64,000 nucleotides of DNA from NCBI GenBank assembly GCA_049671305.1, contig JBATUR010000035.1, positions 109,071 to 173,070 of the forward strand. Reading direction: 5' to 3'. The position numbers were made by a program, and so were the translations under genes. Numbering within the stretch: the first letter of the stretch is position 1; each line of letters begins with the position of its first letter. The notes below the pieces were generated by a model that saw only the letters and a list, made by a program, of their open reading frames with translations, did not search any database and was not told the origin of the DNA. The stretch is from CADCTM01 sp049671305. Lineage in GTDB: Bacteria > Cyanobacteriota > Cyanobacteriia > Cyanobacteriales > Coleofasciculaceae. This document shows positions 9,974 to 18,379 of this stretch, piece after piece.

Positions 9974-10037
9974 GGGTGTTCTTAATTGCTAAAGAGTGCA
10001 AGTGATTACTTCTAACCACTAGCTTAATTTTACTGTG

Positions 10038-10544
10038 CTAACTTCCATCCGACTGAAGCACATAATCGCCCGATTTTCCGCCAGTTTTGCTTAATAAGCG
10101 AATTGATTCAATTTGGATCGACTTCTCTAAGGCTTTTGCCATGTCGTACAAAGTCAGGGCGGCAACCGAAACCGCTGTCAGGGCTTCCATTTCCACGCCT
10201 GTTTCTGCTTTGGTTGTCACAGATGCCTGTATTTTATAGCCCGGTAACTGGGCATCTGGTGTAATTTGCACTTCAACTTTCTGCAAAGGTAACGGATGAC
10301 ATAAAGGAATTAGCTGGGCGGTTTGTTTGGCTGCCATGATACCCGCCAGTCTTGCCGTCCCCAAAACATCTCCCTTGGGCGCATTCCCCGCTTCTATTGC
10401 CTCAAAAGTGGCTCTCTCCATCCTAACTTGGGCGGCGGCAACAGCGACACGCTTAGTCGTCGCCTTGGCTGAAACATCGACCATCTGGGCTTGACCTTGA
10501 GTATCTAAATGAGTCAGCGGTTGATTTGAAGAAATTTCTTGCAT
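10038..10544 (-). CDS. moaC: Cyclic pyranopterin monophosphate synthase MoaC
   Basis: 168 residues, the normal length. MoaC converts the MoaA product into cyclic pyranopterin monophosphate in molybdenum cofactor synthesis. Diagnostic segments are MVDVSAKATTKRVAVA at the start, KGDVLGTARLAGIMAAKQT, LIPLCHPLPLQKVEV, and TGVEMEALTAVSVAALTLYDM. No other Mo-cofactor gene is in the window. The start ATG at 10544 is 64 bases from the divergent tRNA-Arg. Confidence 0.96.
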   Translation of the reverse strand: MQEISSNQPLTHLDTQGQAQMVDVSAKATTKRVAVAAAQVRMERATFEAIEAGNAPKGDVLGTARLAGIMAAKQTAQLIPLCHPLPLQKVEVQITPDAQLPGYKIQASVTTKAETGVEMEALTAVSVAALTLYDMAKALEKSIQIESIRLLSKTGGKSGDYVLQSDGS

Positions 10545-10608
10545 TATTTCACAAAGCTATGATATGTTTGTTATTCGGTGAGCAAATCAAACAGTTCACT
10601 ACAGACAA

Positions 10609-10682
10609 GGGCTTGTAGCTCAGTGGACTAGAGCACGTGGCTACGGACCACGGTGTCGGGGGTTCGAATCCCTCCTAGCCCG
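10609..10682 (+). tRNA. tRNA-Arg (anticodon ACG)
   Basis: The cloverleaf folds over 74 bases. The acceptor stem GGGCTTG pairs with CTAGCCC with one T-T mismatch, and the discriminator base is G. The D arm is GCTC...GAGC. The anticodon stem is CGTGG/CCACG around loop CTACGGA, giving anticodon ACG (read as ICG, decoding CGN). The T arm is GGGGG-TTCGAAT-CCCTC with one G-T pair. CCA is not encoded. Confidence 0.97.
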
Positions 10683-10691
10683 TTCAAGAAG

Positions 10692-10721
10692 GCAGAAGAT
10701 ATTAATATCTTCTGCTTTTTT
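10692..10721 (+). terminator. Rho-independent terminator after tRNA-Arg
   Basis: A perfect 24-base palindrome (10692-10715, arms GCAGAAGATATT and AATATCTTCTGC) is followed directly by six T residues. It starts 10 bases after the tRNA. Confidence 0.9.
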
Positions 10722-10909
10722 ATTTTTATGGCAGTTGCTCATCGCTTACTTGTTATTAGTTTGCTGCTGACTTTAGCTTTATAGAGAGCTTTCAGCGAGA
10801 GAACCTGAGCTTCAAAAGTCATTTGTATGCTCCATGATAATAGTTGGTTATTGTTGCTCTAAACTTCACAAATACTCGGCATATTCCATAATTACTATAC
10901 AGCAATATT

Positions 10910-11638
10910 TTATACAGATACAGATTGCAAATGTTGCTCAAAAAACGTTGTCAGTTCCTGCCAAGAATCTTCGGCTGCTGTGGCGTTATAATCAGAACGT
11001 TCGTGGCAAAAAAAACCATGATTAGCATTAGGATACACCTTCAAAGTGTAATCTTTATCAAGCTCTTGAAAGCGAGACTCCACGTGTCTGACCAAATCGA
11101 GAGGAATAAAGACATCAACTTCTCCAAGAAACAAATATACAGGTGCTGTGATCGTTGTAATTAAATCATTCCACTGCTCTGGGGAAATGCCATACAACCC
11201 ATAAAAAGAAGCTACAGCAGCAATTTCGTCAGAAAACTGGCTAGCAGCGAGTAAAGTCAGTCCACCGCCTAAACAAAATCCCATCACGCCAATTTTGTCA
11301 GGATACACATCAGAACGTGACTTCAAAGTAGCCAATGCCGAACCTATATCTGCCACCACAGAAGGAATATTAAGTCGGTTCACCATTGCTCTAGCTTGCT
11401 CAACTTGATCGTAGCCAAACTTATTATTTGGCTCACGGTAGTATAAATCTGGCGCAAGCACTATGTAACCTTCTTTAGCAATTCTGGCGGCGACATCTTG
11501 AATGTGGGGCGTTAAGCCAAAAGCTTCCATCAACAAGAGGACAGCCGGTTTACGGTTAGGTTCAGTTGGTGTGTACAGGCAGGCAGGCATTTGTCCATCA
11601 GGCGTGGGAATCATTATTTCTGTTTGTTGAATTTGCAC
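10910..11638 (-). CDS. Dienelactone hydrolase family protein
   Basis: 242 residues with an alpha/beta-hydrolase fold. The nucleophile elbow is GFCLGGG with cysteine as nucleophile, as in carboxymethylenebutenolidase. The acid is the Asp in GEVDVFIPL and the histidine is in NANHGFFCHERSDY. Other family marks are LLMEAFGLTPHIQDVAARIA and GYIVLAPDLYYRE. Family members hydrolyse dienelactone or related esters, but many cyanobacterial copies have no proven substrate. It stands alone between the tRNA and the decayed patch. Confidence 0.9.
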   Translation of the reverse strand: MQIQQTEIMIPTPDGQMPACLYTPTEPNRKPAVLLLMEAFGLTPHIQDVAARIAKEGYIVLAPDLYYREPNNKFGYDQVEQARAMVNRLNIPSVVADIGSALATLKSRSDVYPDKIGVMGFCLGGGLTLLAASQFSDEIAAVASFYGLYGISPEQWNDLITTITAPVYLFLGEVDVFIPLDLVRHVESRFQELDKDYTLKVYPNANHGFFCHERSDYNATAAEDSWQELTTFFEQHLQSVSV

Positions 11639-11785
11639 GTTATTGCCTCCTATTTGTTTGATTTATATACTAGCGTTGAACATTATTTTTTGATAAAGTT
11701 TTTCTGCCTGATTCTTAATATATATCTCAAAAAAATTTACTAAAATCTTTCAGTAAACTATGACTAATTTTGATTTTATAATGTT

Positions 11786-11824
11786 TTGGCATAGGGACTG
11801 AAAAACTCAGATTCCCTATGCCAA
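11786..11824. repeat. Long inverted repeat upstream of the dienelactone hydrolase gene
   Basis: Perfect 12-base arms TTGGCATAGGGA (11786-11797) and TCCCTATGCCAA (11813-11824) enclose a 15-base loop, itself able to pair CTGA with TCAG. No T-run follows on either strand, so it is not a clear terminator. It lies next to the decayed gene patch. Confidence 0.7.
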
Positions 11825-11832
11825 TGCCGATA

Positions 11833-11995
11833 TTATGATTGTTTGAGATGCACTATCGCCTTATTCATAGCTGTATCAACCGCACCGTGAGTAACAACTT
11901 CTGCACCTTCCTCTTGATACATCTTGTTCAAAGACTTGGCAATCTCAGGATCACCACCTGTAAACTCCCGTATCAATTCTAACCAGCGATGATTG
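11833..11995 (-). pseudogene. Remnant of a TipAS (MerR-family ligand-binding) C-terminus
   Basis: The minus-strand frame ending at 11833 reads RWLELIREFTGGDPEIAKS, then the rest of a TipAS-like C-terminal tail ending HLKQS. TipAS domains bind thiopeptide-type ligands at the C-terminus of MerR regulators. No MerR DNA-binding part or TipAS N-terminal part is present, and the upstream sequence in this frame is nonsense. It is joined, out of frame, to the DUF3037 remnant. The upstream boundary is approximate. Confidence 0.6.
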
Positions 11996-12203
11996 TGCGG
12001 CGGGGTGCAACGAGCCAGTGGAAGCGATCGCGTTGTGGCATTTCTCCAATTGCTCCGGCATCTTTTCCTACTTCTAGGAATCTTTTTGTCCCGCAAGAAA
12101 TGCTCGCTCCTACATTCACAAATTCTTCCCGTTCGACTTTGGGAACAACGCGAATAATGGCATAATCATAGGTAAGTTGATCTGGAACAAATCGCCTCCT
12201 CAA
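11985..12203 (-). pseudogene. Internally deleted DUF3037 protein remnant
   Basis: The frame starting TTG at 12203 reads LTYDYAIIRVVPKVEREEFV followed by NVGASI, the N-terminus of DUF3037. It then jumps, after CGTKRFLEVG, straight to the C-terminal signature PQRDRFHWLVAPRRTII and breaks off. Full-length family members are longer, so a central stretch and the end appear deleted. DUF3037 genes often follow HipA-like kinase genes, which matches the fragment just upstream. Confidence 0.65.
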
Positions 12204-12414
12204 AGAACAAACGCGGTAGTTTTAGACGCTTTGTAAAATAATCAACAGAAGCATCTCGATGTTCCGTGTTACTACTAAACGGTGATTCCACCAGCCAAGA
12301 GTCAAAAATTAGTTTAACAATACTATTAGTTTCTGAAATTTTGGTTATGGGAGGAATCTTGACAGCTTTCATTGCACCTTTATTAGTTCCTTCACAGAAA
12401 GCGGCAGAAGTCAA
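12166..12414 (-). pseudogene. C-terminal remnant of a HipA-like kinase
   Basis: An 82-residue frame with a TTG at its 5' end. Its second half, from LIFDSWLVESPF through DYFTKRLKLPRLFFEEA, resembles the last helices of HipA-like kinases encoded before DUF3037 proteins. It overlaps the DUF3037 frame by 38 bases, as is common for that gene pair. No kinase motif remains. The first part (to about residue 35) does not fit the family and may be sequence joined by a deletion. The call is tentative. Confidence 0.45.
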
Positions 12415-12493
12415 GCAATCAGCTAATATCTAAAACGGAGTAAGCTTAAGTTGAGTCAACTAATTTTGTAGAATTTAAGATTTATGATTATTC

Positions 12494-13558
12494 CTAAAAA
12501 GTACTAGGTTGATAAATATTACCAATACTATGATCAGAATTAATTTCCACAACTAAATCTACTAAGTTGGGGTTTTTAGTCAGAGGAGTAATGAATAATT
12601 CTGGATGAAGCGATCGCCAAAAATACTCCACAAAAGCATCAACCTGGGCATCCGTCATACCCGCCTTACCAGTTTTGATCATTTGTTGTTCTGCCTGACG
12701 CCGCCACTTTTGACTAAAGCGATAATCAACAGGATAAAGGATCAGCAGTCGGTCTAGGCGTTCCCATAACGGTAAATAATCCTGCAATTTATCATTAAGC
12801 TCACGAGCAAATAAGCGATCGCCCAAACTATTAATCGGTGCCGGCATTGGCGCATCAAACACCGCCGCCTCAAGAGGACGAACCCCGACAAACCATCCCT
12901 CAAACAGCACAATATCAATATTTGTGACCGGTTCAGGAGCAATGCGATCGCCAATTCCACCATAAGCTGACTTATCAAAGCGAGGCACCAACACCGCATC
13001 TTTGAAATCAGCTTGGCGCAATTGATCCAAAACCTGCCTTCCCAGAACCAGATCATGAGTTCCTGGAGGTCCACGCCAAATCAGACGAGGATCTTGCTGT
13101 TGCAGGCGTTGACGCTGCTCATAAGTCTTATAGAGGTCATCCAAAGAAAAAGCTAAAGTGCGGTAACCAAAATGCTGCAAAATCAGACTCAAAACCGCCG
13201 CCAATGTCGTCTTTCCCGTTCCCTGCCCTCCCAAAATTCCTTGAATTAAAGGACGTGCCAATTGTTGCCGCCAAGACACCAATTGCAGCGCCAAAGGCAG
13301 CCAAAAATCCCACAAACTAACCAAAGTTTCGGCTGGGTTGGTAGAAGATGGCAGCGCCAAAACCTGCGGATAAACCGCCTGAAAAATCGGCAAACGTTCC
13401 TTAATCACATCCTCCAAATGATCCGGCGTAATAGCAAAAACCTGATTTGGTGGCGGTGAGGCTTTTAGTGCGGCTAATTGTGAATGAAAATCACCTACTG
13501 ATCCTGCAACAAAATCAGTCAGAAGTTGAGCCAGCATTTTCTTGCTTTGCGACATCAC
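12494..13558 (-). CDS. D-glycerate 3-kinase (plant/cyanobacterial GLYK type)
   Basis: 354 residues with a GTG at 13558; an ATG at 13555 is an equally good start. The P-loop kinase has Walker A GGQGTGKTT near residue 110, followed by FSLDDLYKTYEQRQRL and WRGPPGTHDL, then VLFEGWFVG. These are the hallmarks of the GLYK family, which phosphorylates D-glycerate to 3-phosphoglycerate, the last step of photorespiratory salvage. Its start abuts the stop of the ycf20-like gene, suggesting co-transcription. Confidence 0.9.
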   Translation of the reverse strand: MMSQSKKMLAQLLTDFVAGSVGDFHSQLAALKASPPPNQVFAITPDHLEDVIKERLPIFQAVYPQVLALPSSTNPAETLVSLWDFWLPLALQLVSWRQQLARPLIQGILGGQGTGKTTLAAVLSLILQHFGYRTLAFSLDDLYKTYEQRQRLQQQDPRLIWRGPPGTHDLVLGRQVLDQLRQADFKDAVLVPRFDKSAYGGIGDRIAPEPVTNIDIVLFEGWFVGVRPLEAAVFDAPMPAPINSLGDRLFARELNDKLQDYLPLWERLDRLLILYPVDYRFSQKWRRQAEQQMIKTGKAGMTDAQVDAFVEYFWRSLHPELFITPLTKNPNLVDLVVEINSDHSIGNIYQPSTF

Positions 13559-13918
13559 TCAAGAACCAATTTTGAAAGCTTCGACAAACATACTATAAGT
13601 CAGACCAATTTTGAGAGCATTAAGCATTTGCAGAAACAAAAACGGTCGAGGAGCAGATTCAGATTCAGTAGAAATTAATTGCCGCCTTCTGTAATAAACT
13701 AACCAACTCACACTCTCAGTAAACAACATCAAAACCCCCGCTGCCACAATATCCCAGTCCGCCGCCTGCCCCGCCGTCGTAGGAATTGCCGAACCCAGGA
13801 ACACACCAAGCAAAACACAAATCAAGATAACAGAGAAGTAGCGCCAAGGATTAACCAACCAGCGACGGAACTTCGACAAAACCAAATCAAACAGATTATT
13901 AAGACGGGTATTTTGCAT
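13559..13918 (-). CDS. Ycf20-like DUF565 membrane protein
   Basis: 119 residues from the ATG at 13918, which matches the family start MQNTRLNNLFD better than the upstream in-frame codon at 13939. Two or three membrane segments are visible, including a helix starting FSVILICVLLGVFLGSA and the later LNALKIGLTYSMFVEAFKIGS end. The Ycf20/DUF565 family is present in cyanobacteria and plastids; plant relatives have been linked to photoprotection. It lies directly upstream of glycerate kinase with no gap. Confidence 0.85.
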   Translation of the reverse strand: MQNTRLNNLFDLVLSKFRRWLVNPWRYFSVILICVLLGVFLGSAIPTTAGQAADWDIVAAGVLMLFTESVSWLVYYRRRQLISTESESAPRPFLFLQMLNALKIGLTYSMFVEAFKIGS

Positions 13919-14100
13919 TAGGCGACCTGACAAAAACAAAAACTTAGAGATTAGCTCTTAAAAGCTAGAAAGATATTTCAGTCTCAGCACTTGCTTCAAT
14001 AATAGTAAGTACTGGTGATCATTTTTTAATGTTTGTGCAGCCTTTTCGAGTAAAAATACTGATTAATCAACAGTGGTGCAAGTCAAGCTTAGTTAAACTC

Positions 14101-14667
14101 ATGAAAAATCTTAAACTTACCCTTTATTCTCTCTTTATTCTCGTCTTTCTTTTCGGCATTGCCGGCATCGGGCTAAAGTTGTCTCGGTTTAGAATTTCTC
14201 TAGAAACCGAAGCCCCAAATACTGCCTCTTTACCAGTGATGGCACCAAGTCCACCAGCTACCATCAAAAAATTAGTACCCGGCTTGTCTGCCACTCCTGC
14301 CCTGCCAACTCCAGCCGTGTTACAAGCCCAAAAAATTGACCCCGCGCAGGTGTCGGCACGTCAAGGAAATTTGCGGGTAAGTAATCCCACAGAGCATCCG
14401 GTGCGGGTGGCACTCTTGACCAGGCAAATAGCCCAGAAGACCTATGGAGAGCCGATACACTGGGATTTTTCGCCGATGGAAGGTGGTACTCAAGGGCTGA
14501 AGGTTTCGCTGCCCCAGGGCGATTTAAGGCTGAAAAAAGGAGATGTTTTAGTGGCTTTTGCTCAGGATGGTTCACGCTTGTACTGGGGACCATATATAGT
14601 CGGCGAGACTCCGGCACCTAGTTGGAATGCTCAAAAAGCTGAGTGGCAGTTGATTTTGCAGCCTTGA
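14101..14667 (+). CDS. Hypothetical membrane-anchored protein
   Basis: About 188 residues from the ATG at 14101; an in-frame ATG at 14029 would add 24 residues but puts the hydrophobic segment further in. The N-terminus is a single membrane anchor or signal (LTLYSLFILVFLFGIAGIGL). A Pro/Ala-rich linker follows. The C-terminal domain of about 90 residues contains NLRVSNPTEHPVRVALL, HWDFSPMEGGTQGLKVSLP and DVLVAFAQDGSRLYWGPY. I do not recognise a named domain; a periplasmic beta-rich domain is my guess. It precedes an envelope glycosyltransferase cluster. Confidence 0.7.
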   Translation: MKNLKLTLYSLFILVFLFGIAGIGLKLSRFRISLETEAPNTASLPVMAPSPPATIKKLVPGLSATPALPTPAVLQAQKIDPAQVSARQGNLRVSNPTEHPVRVALLTRQIAQKTYGEPIHWDFSPMEGGTQGLKVSLPQGDLRLKKGDVLVAFAQDGSRLYWGPYIVGETPAPSWNAQKAEWQLILQP

Positions 14668-14824
14668 GTTGGGGTAGGGCAAACCTTGCCAAAACAGACT
14701 CTAGGGAACTGCTATCTTGTGTCAGAGTCATCAAAAATATGAGCAGCGGTGGCATTTACCGCTAAATTAAGTCTGGGAACGACCACAAGGCGGCTAATTC
14801 TAGACTGGATAATGTTTGGGGTAA

Positions 14825-16639
14825 ATGATGAAACCGATAGTGAGGCAGGGTTTGAAGATTAAGGAATGGCAACCGACAAAAGCTTGGGGGCTGGCGATTT
14901 TGTGGCTGCTGGTAATTGGCTTTTTGGCTTTCTTTTGGAATTTAGGCAGCACTGGTTTGATTGATGAAACTGAGCCTTTGTTTGCCGAAGCGGCACGACA
15001 AATGACGGTGACTGGAGATTGGATTACTCCTTATTTTAATGGGGTGACTCGCTTTGATAAGCCGCCGTTGATTTACTGGTTAATGGCGATCGCTTATTCT
15101 ACTTTTGGAGTCAATGAATTTGCCGCCAGATTGCCTTCTGCACTCGCTGGAGTTGCCTTGACCAGTCTGCTTTTCTATACTCTACGGCAGTTTGGCGGTT
15201 GGGGAATCCCCAAGCTTGAGCCAGACGCCACAAAGAGCGATAATACTGCCATCAGGCAATGGCAATCATGGCTAGTCGCGGGTTTGGGTTCAGCAATGGT
15301 GGCATTAAATCCCATTACTTTGTTTTTTGGACGCACTGGCTACTCAGATATGTTGCTGAGTTTATGTTTTGGTGGATCATTGTTAGCTTTTTTTATCGGT
15401 TATGCTCAACCAGAACAACCGAAAATACAAGAGCGTTGGTATTTAGCTGTTTATGTTTTATTCGGGTTAGCGGTATTAACTAAAGGTCCTGTTGGTATTG
15501 TTTTACCTGGATTAATTATTGCATCTTTTCTATTTTATCTAGGTAAAACCAAGGAAGTTTTGCGAGAAATGCAGGTAGTCCGGGGGTCTTTAATTTTTCT
15601 AGTTATTGCTGTTCCTTGGTTTATTTTAGTGACGTTGCAAAATGGGGAAGTTTATATTAATTCGTTTTTTGGAGTGCATAACTTTGAACGATTTACTAAT
15701 GTTGTCAATCAGCACCAAGGACCGATTTATTTTCACTTATTAATTGTTTTAATTGGTTTTGCACCGTGGTCAATTGGCTTACCAAGTGCAATTGCCAGCA
15801 TTAATGTTTTCCAACGTCAGCGCTTTTCAAACTTACCGCGCCAAGCTCATTTAGGTTTGTTTGCTTTGTTTTGGTTTTTCATTGTTTTAGGCTTTTTTAC
15901 AATTGCCGTAACCAAATACTTCAGCTACACCTTACCGCTAATGCCTGCGGCGGCGATTTTGTTAGCGCTTTGGTGGAGTGAACAAATTGTACAAGGACAA
16001 ATTTTCCATCAATCTTCTCTAAGTCTCAAAATTACTACTGTTGTTAGTATTGTCTTTTTTGCTGTGTTGGCAGTGGCTTGTTTTTATTGCCCCCAATGGT
16101 TAGGAGATGACTCAACTATGCCAAATTTGGGAGTAAGAATTAGTCAAGATGGCATCTCTAATATTGGGGCAGTAATTTGGGGAATTAGTGCCATTGCGGG
16201 CTTAATTTTACTGCTACGTCGTCAAGCTCATTGGCTTTGTTCTGTGCAGTTTCTGGGCTTTTTGGCATTTTTAATGTTTGCGATTATGCCAGCATCAGCT
16301 ATTATTGATTCTGAACGTCAATTGCCTTTACGGCAAATCGCTCAAGCTGTGGTTCAAGATGCCAAACCTGGGGAAGAAACGGTAATGATTGCTAATGGTT
16401 TTGAAAAGCCAACTTTAGTTTTTTATAGCCAAAGACCAATCACGTTTTTGATGCGTCCGACTGAAACTATTCCCTATATTCAAAACACGAACAAACCAAG
16501 AAGTTCTAATTCTCTGCTATTAATTGCTACTGAGCAAGCTTTGAAAAAAAGTGGCTTGGAAGCAACTCAATATCAAGCAGTCAGTCAATCAGGAATTTAT
16601 CAGTTAGTGCGTGTATTAAAGTCAAGAGTTATTCAATAA
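14825..16639 (+). CDS. GT39/ArnT-like membrane glycosyltransferase
   Basis: 604 residues with many membrane helices. The first periplasmic loop carries LIDETEPLFAEAARQM, the acidic motif of the GT-C fold, and FDKPPLIYWLMAIAY follows. GT39/ArnT enzymes transfer a sugar from a polyprenyl-phosphate donor onto lipids or proteins outside the plasma membrane. The C-terminus (about 500-604) is a small soluble domain. The next gene is a paralogue 44 bases downstream, so the two are probably co-transcribed. Donor and acceptor are unknown. Confidence 0.88.
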   Translation: MMKPIVRQGLKIKEWQPTKAWGLAILWLLVIGFLAFFWNLGSTGLIDETEPLFAEAARQMTVTGDWITPYFNGVTRFDKPPLIYWLMAIAYSTFGVNEFAARLPSALAGVALTSLLFYTLRQFGGWGIPKLEPDATKSDNTAIRQWQSWLVAGLGSAMVALNPITLFFGRTGYSDMLLSLCFGGSLLAFFIGYAQPEQPKIQERWYLAVYVLFGLAVLTKGPVGIVLPGLIIASFLFYLGKTKEVLREMQVVRGSLIFLVIAVPWFILVTLQNGEVYINSFFGVHNFERFTNVVNQHQGPIYFHLLIVLIGFAPWSIGLPSAIASINVFQRQRFSNLPRQAHLGLFALFWFFIVLGFFTIAVTKYFSYTLPLMPAAAILLALWWSEQIVQGQIFHQSSLSLKITTVVSIVFFAVLAVACFYCPQWLGDDSTMPNLGVRISQDGISNIGAVIWGISAIAGLILLLRRQAHWLCSVQFLGFLAFLMFAIMPASAIIDSERQLPLRQIAQAVVQDAKPGEETVMIANGFEKPTLVFYSQRPITFLMRPTETIPYIQNTNKPRSSNSLLLIATEQALKKSGLEATQYQAVSQSGIYQLVRVLKSRVIQ

Positions 16640-16683
16640 GTTATTAACTTTTGATTTTATTGTGTAATTGGCAGTTTTGAACA

Positions 16684-18324
16684 ATGCAAATGGCTCAAAA
16701 ATGGTTGGCGAATCAGGATAATCAATTTTTAATCTTTTGGCTAGTTGGAGGACTGTTATTTAGAGGATTTATTGCGCTCTTTCTCTATCCTGGCTTTGAT
16801 GAATCTTATTATTATGTCTATAGCCAAAACTTAAACTGGAGCTATTTTGATCATCCAGTTTTGGTGGCGTTAGTAACAGGATTTGGAACGTGGTTGACAG
16901 GTGATGTTTCTCAGTTTACGATTCGTTTGGGAACGCTGATTTTACATACAGGTAGCTTACTGCTGCTGTATTTGACTAGTGTTAGGCTCTTTTCAGTCAA
17001 AGCTGCAAAAATAACTTTAGCGATCGCTTCCATCAGTCCCATTTTTCTGATTGCTTTTGGTATTCTGACCTTACCAGACAATCCTTTAATGTTTTTTTGG
17101 TCAGCTAGTTTGTATTGTGCTAGTTGCGAATTTTTTGGTCAAAATCAAATACAAAATAACTCAGAAGCAGCCGTTTCTGAGCCTTATCATCCCAGCTATC
17201 GATTAGCAATTCTCAGTATTCTAGTTGGTTTAGCTTGCTTAGGTAAATATCATGGCTTTGTTTTAGGTTTAGGTTTAGTTACTTTTTGTTTAATTAGTCC
17301 CAAGCATCGCTGTGTATTTCGTTCACCTTGGGCGTGGTTGGGGCTAGGTTTATTTGTTATTACAACTTCGCCTTTCTGGTTATGGAATATGCAACATGAT
17401 TGGGTGTCTTTGCGTTTTCAATCAGAACGAGGAATCCCAAAACGTAGTTACAATATCCTCAATGTTGTCCTCATCTTTTTAGTACAAATTGCCTATTTAT
17501 TTCCCACTATTGGCTTACCACTTTGGTTGGTAACTTGGCAGGAATCTTTAACAACAGTCAAAAAAAAATTAAGCAAAAACATACCAAAAGTAGATGATAG
17601 TTTTGGGCAAAAATCTTTATTAATATTATCAGTATCTTTTCCTGTAATTGTCGGATTTACCTTGATAGCTGGGTATCAGCAAGTGTTACCAGCTTGGCCC
17701 ATGCCAGGATTTTGGGGGATAACTTTATTATTAGGACAACGGGCAACAACTTGGCAAAAGCTGAGGGTGCAGCGATGGTTAAAAGGTTCAACCATAGTTA
17801 TCGGCACAGCATTAATGTTGGCATTACTTCATGTAACCACAGGCACATTGCAAAAACCCAGTCAATACGCTTTACTAGGAGGGTTTGTATCTCCTAAAGA
17901 CGACCCCTCTACAGAATTGATTGATATTCAACAACTACGGCGTGGTTTTGTCGAGTCCTCATTATTAAGTACCGCTTTAGAAAACTCTAGCTTTATCTTT
18001 ACTAATGGTTATTATTTAGCTGGCTCAATTGGCATGGCTTTGATGCCGAGTTTTCACAAACCAGTTACTTGCTTTAGTTTAGATATGCGTGGTTTTGCTT
18101 TTTGGTCAAAACCTAATCAATGGCTAGGAAAAGATGCACTATATATTACGATTTCTCGCTTTCATAAAAAAACAGATATAACAGCAGAATATCAAACTTA
18201 TTTTGACAGCTTAGAGGAGATTGGAACAGTACCAATTCGACGAGGAGGAGCAGTTACAGAAGTTTTTTATGTTTATCAGGCAAAGAAACTTATAAAGCCT
18301 TATCCTCGAATTTACGGACTTTAA
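16684..18324 (+). CDS. GT39-type membrane glycosyltransferase, second copy
   Basis: 546 residues with many membrane helices. The first loop has YPGFDESYYYVYSQNLNWSY, followed by FDHPVLVALVTGFGTWLTG, the GT-C/PMT_2 pattern seen in glycosyltransferases acting on polyprenyl-linked sugars. Sequence identity to the upstream gene is low to my eye, so these are distinct family members rather than a recent duplicate. Close spacing on both sides (44 and 55 bases) suggests an operon with the upstream GT and the LptF/G-like gene. Confidence 0.87.
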   Translation: MQMAQKWLANQDNQFLIFWLVGGLLFRGFIALFLYPGFDESYYYVYSQNLNWSYFDHPVLVALVTGFGTWLTGDVSQFTIRLGTLILHTGSLLLLYLTSVRLFSVKAAKITLAIASISPIFLIAFGILTLPDNPLMFFWSASLYCASCEFFGQNQIQNNSEAAVSEPYHPSYRLAILSILVGLACLGKYHGFVLGLGLVTFCLISPKHRCVFRSPWAWLGLGLFVITTSPFWLWNMQHDWVSLRFQSERGIPKRSYNILNVVLIFLVQIAYLFPTIGLPLWLVTWQESLTTVKKKLSKNIPKVDDSFGQKSLLILSVSFPVIVGFTLIAGYQQVLPAWPMPGFWGITLLLGQRATTWQKLRVQRWLKGSTIVIGTALMLALLHVTTGTLQKPSQYALLGGFVSPKDDPSTELIDIQQLRRGFVESSLLSTALENSSFIFTNGYYLAGSIGMALMPSFHKPVTCFSLDMRGFAFWSKPNQWLGKDALYITISRFHKKTDITAEYQTYFDSLEEIGTVPIRRGGAVTEVFYVYQAKKLIKPYPRIYGL

Positions 18325-18379
18325 GCTCAAAGTTTAAGTTGATATTATCTAATTAACCACTAACAAAAAAATTATTGTA

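Noticed and set aside
10728..10784. Very short hydrophobic frame (18 codons) after the tRNA
   Set aside because: It overlaps the terminator T-run and matches no small photosystem or cytochrome subunit.
12754..13074. Minus-strand frame inside the glycerate kinase gene
   Set aside because: It is a shifted shadow of the kinase, which has intact motifs.
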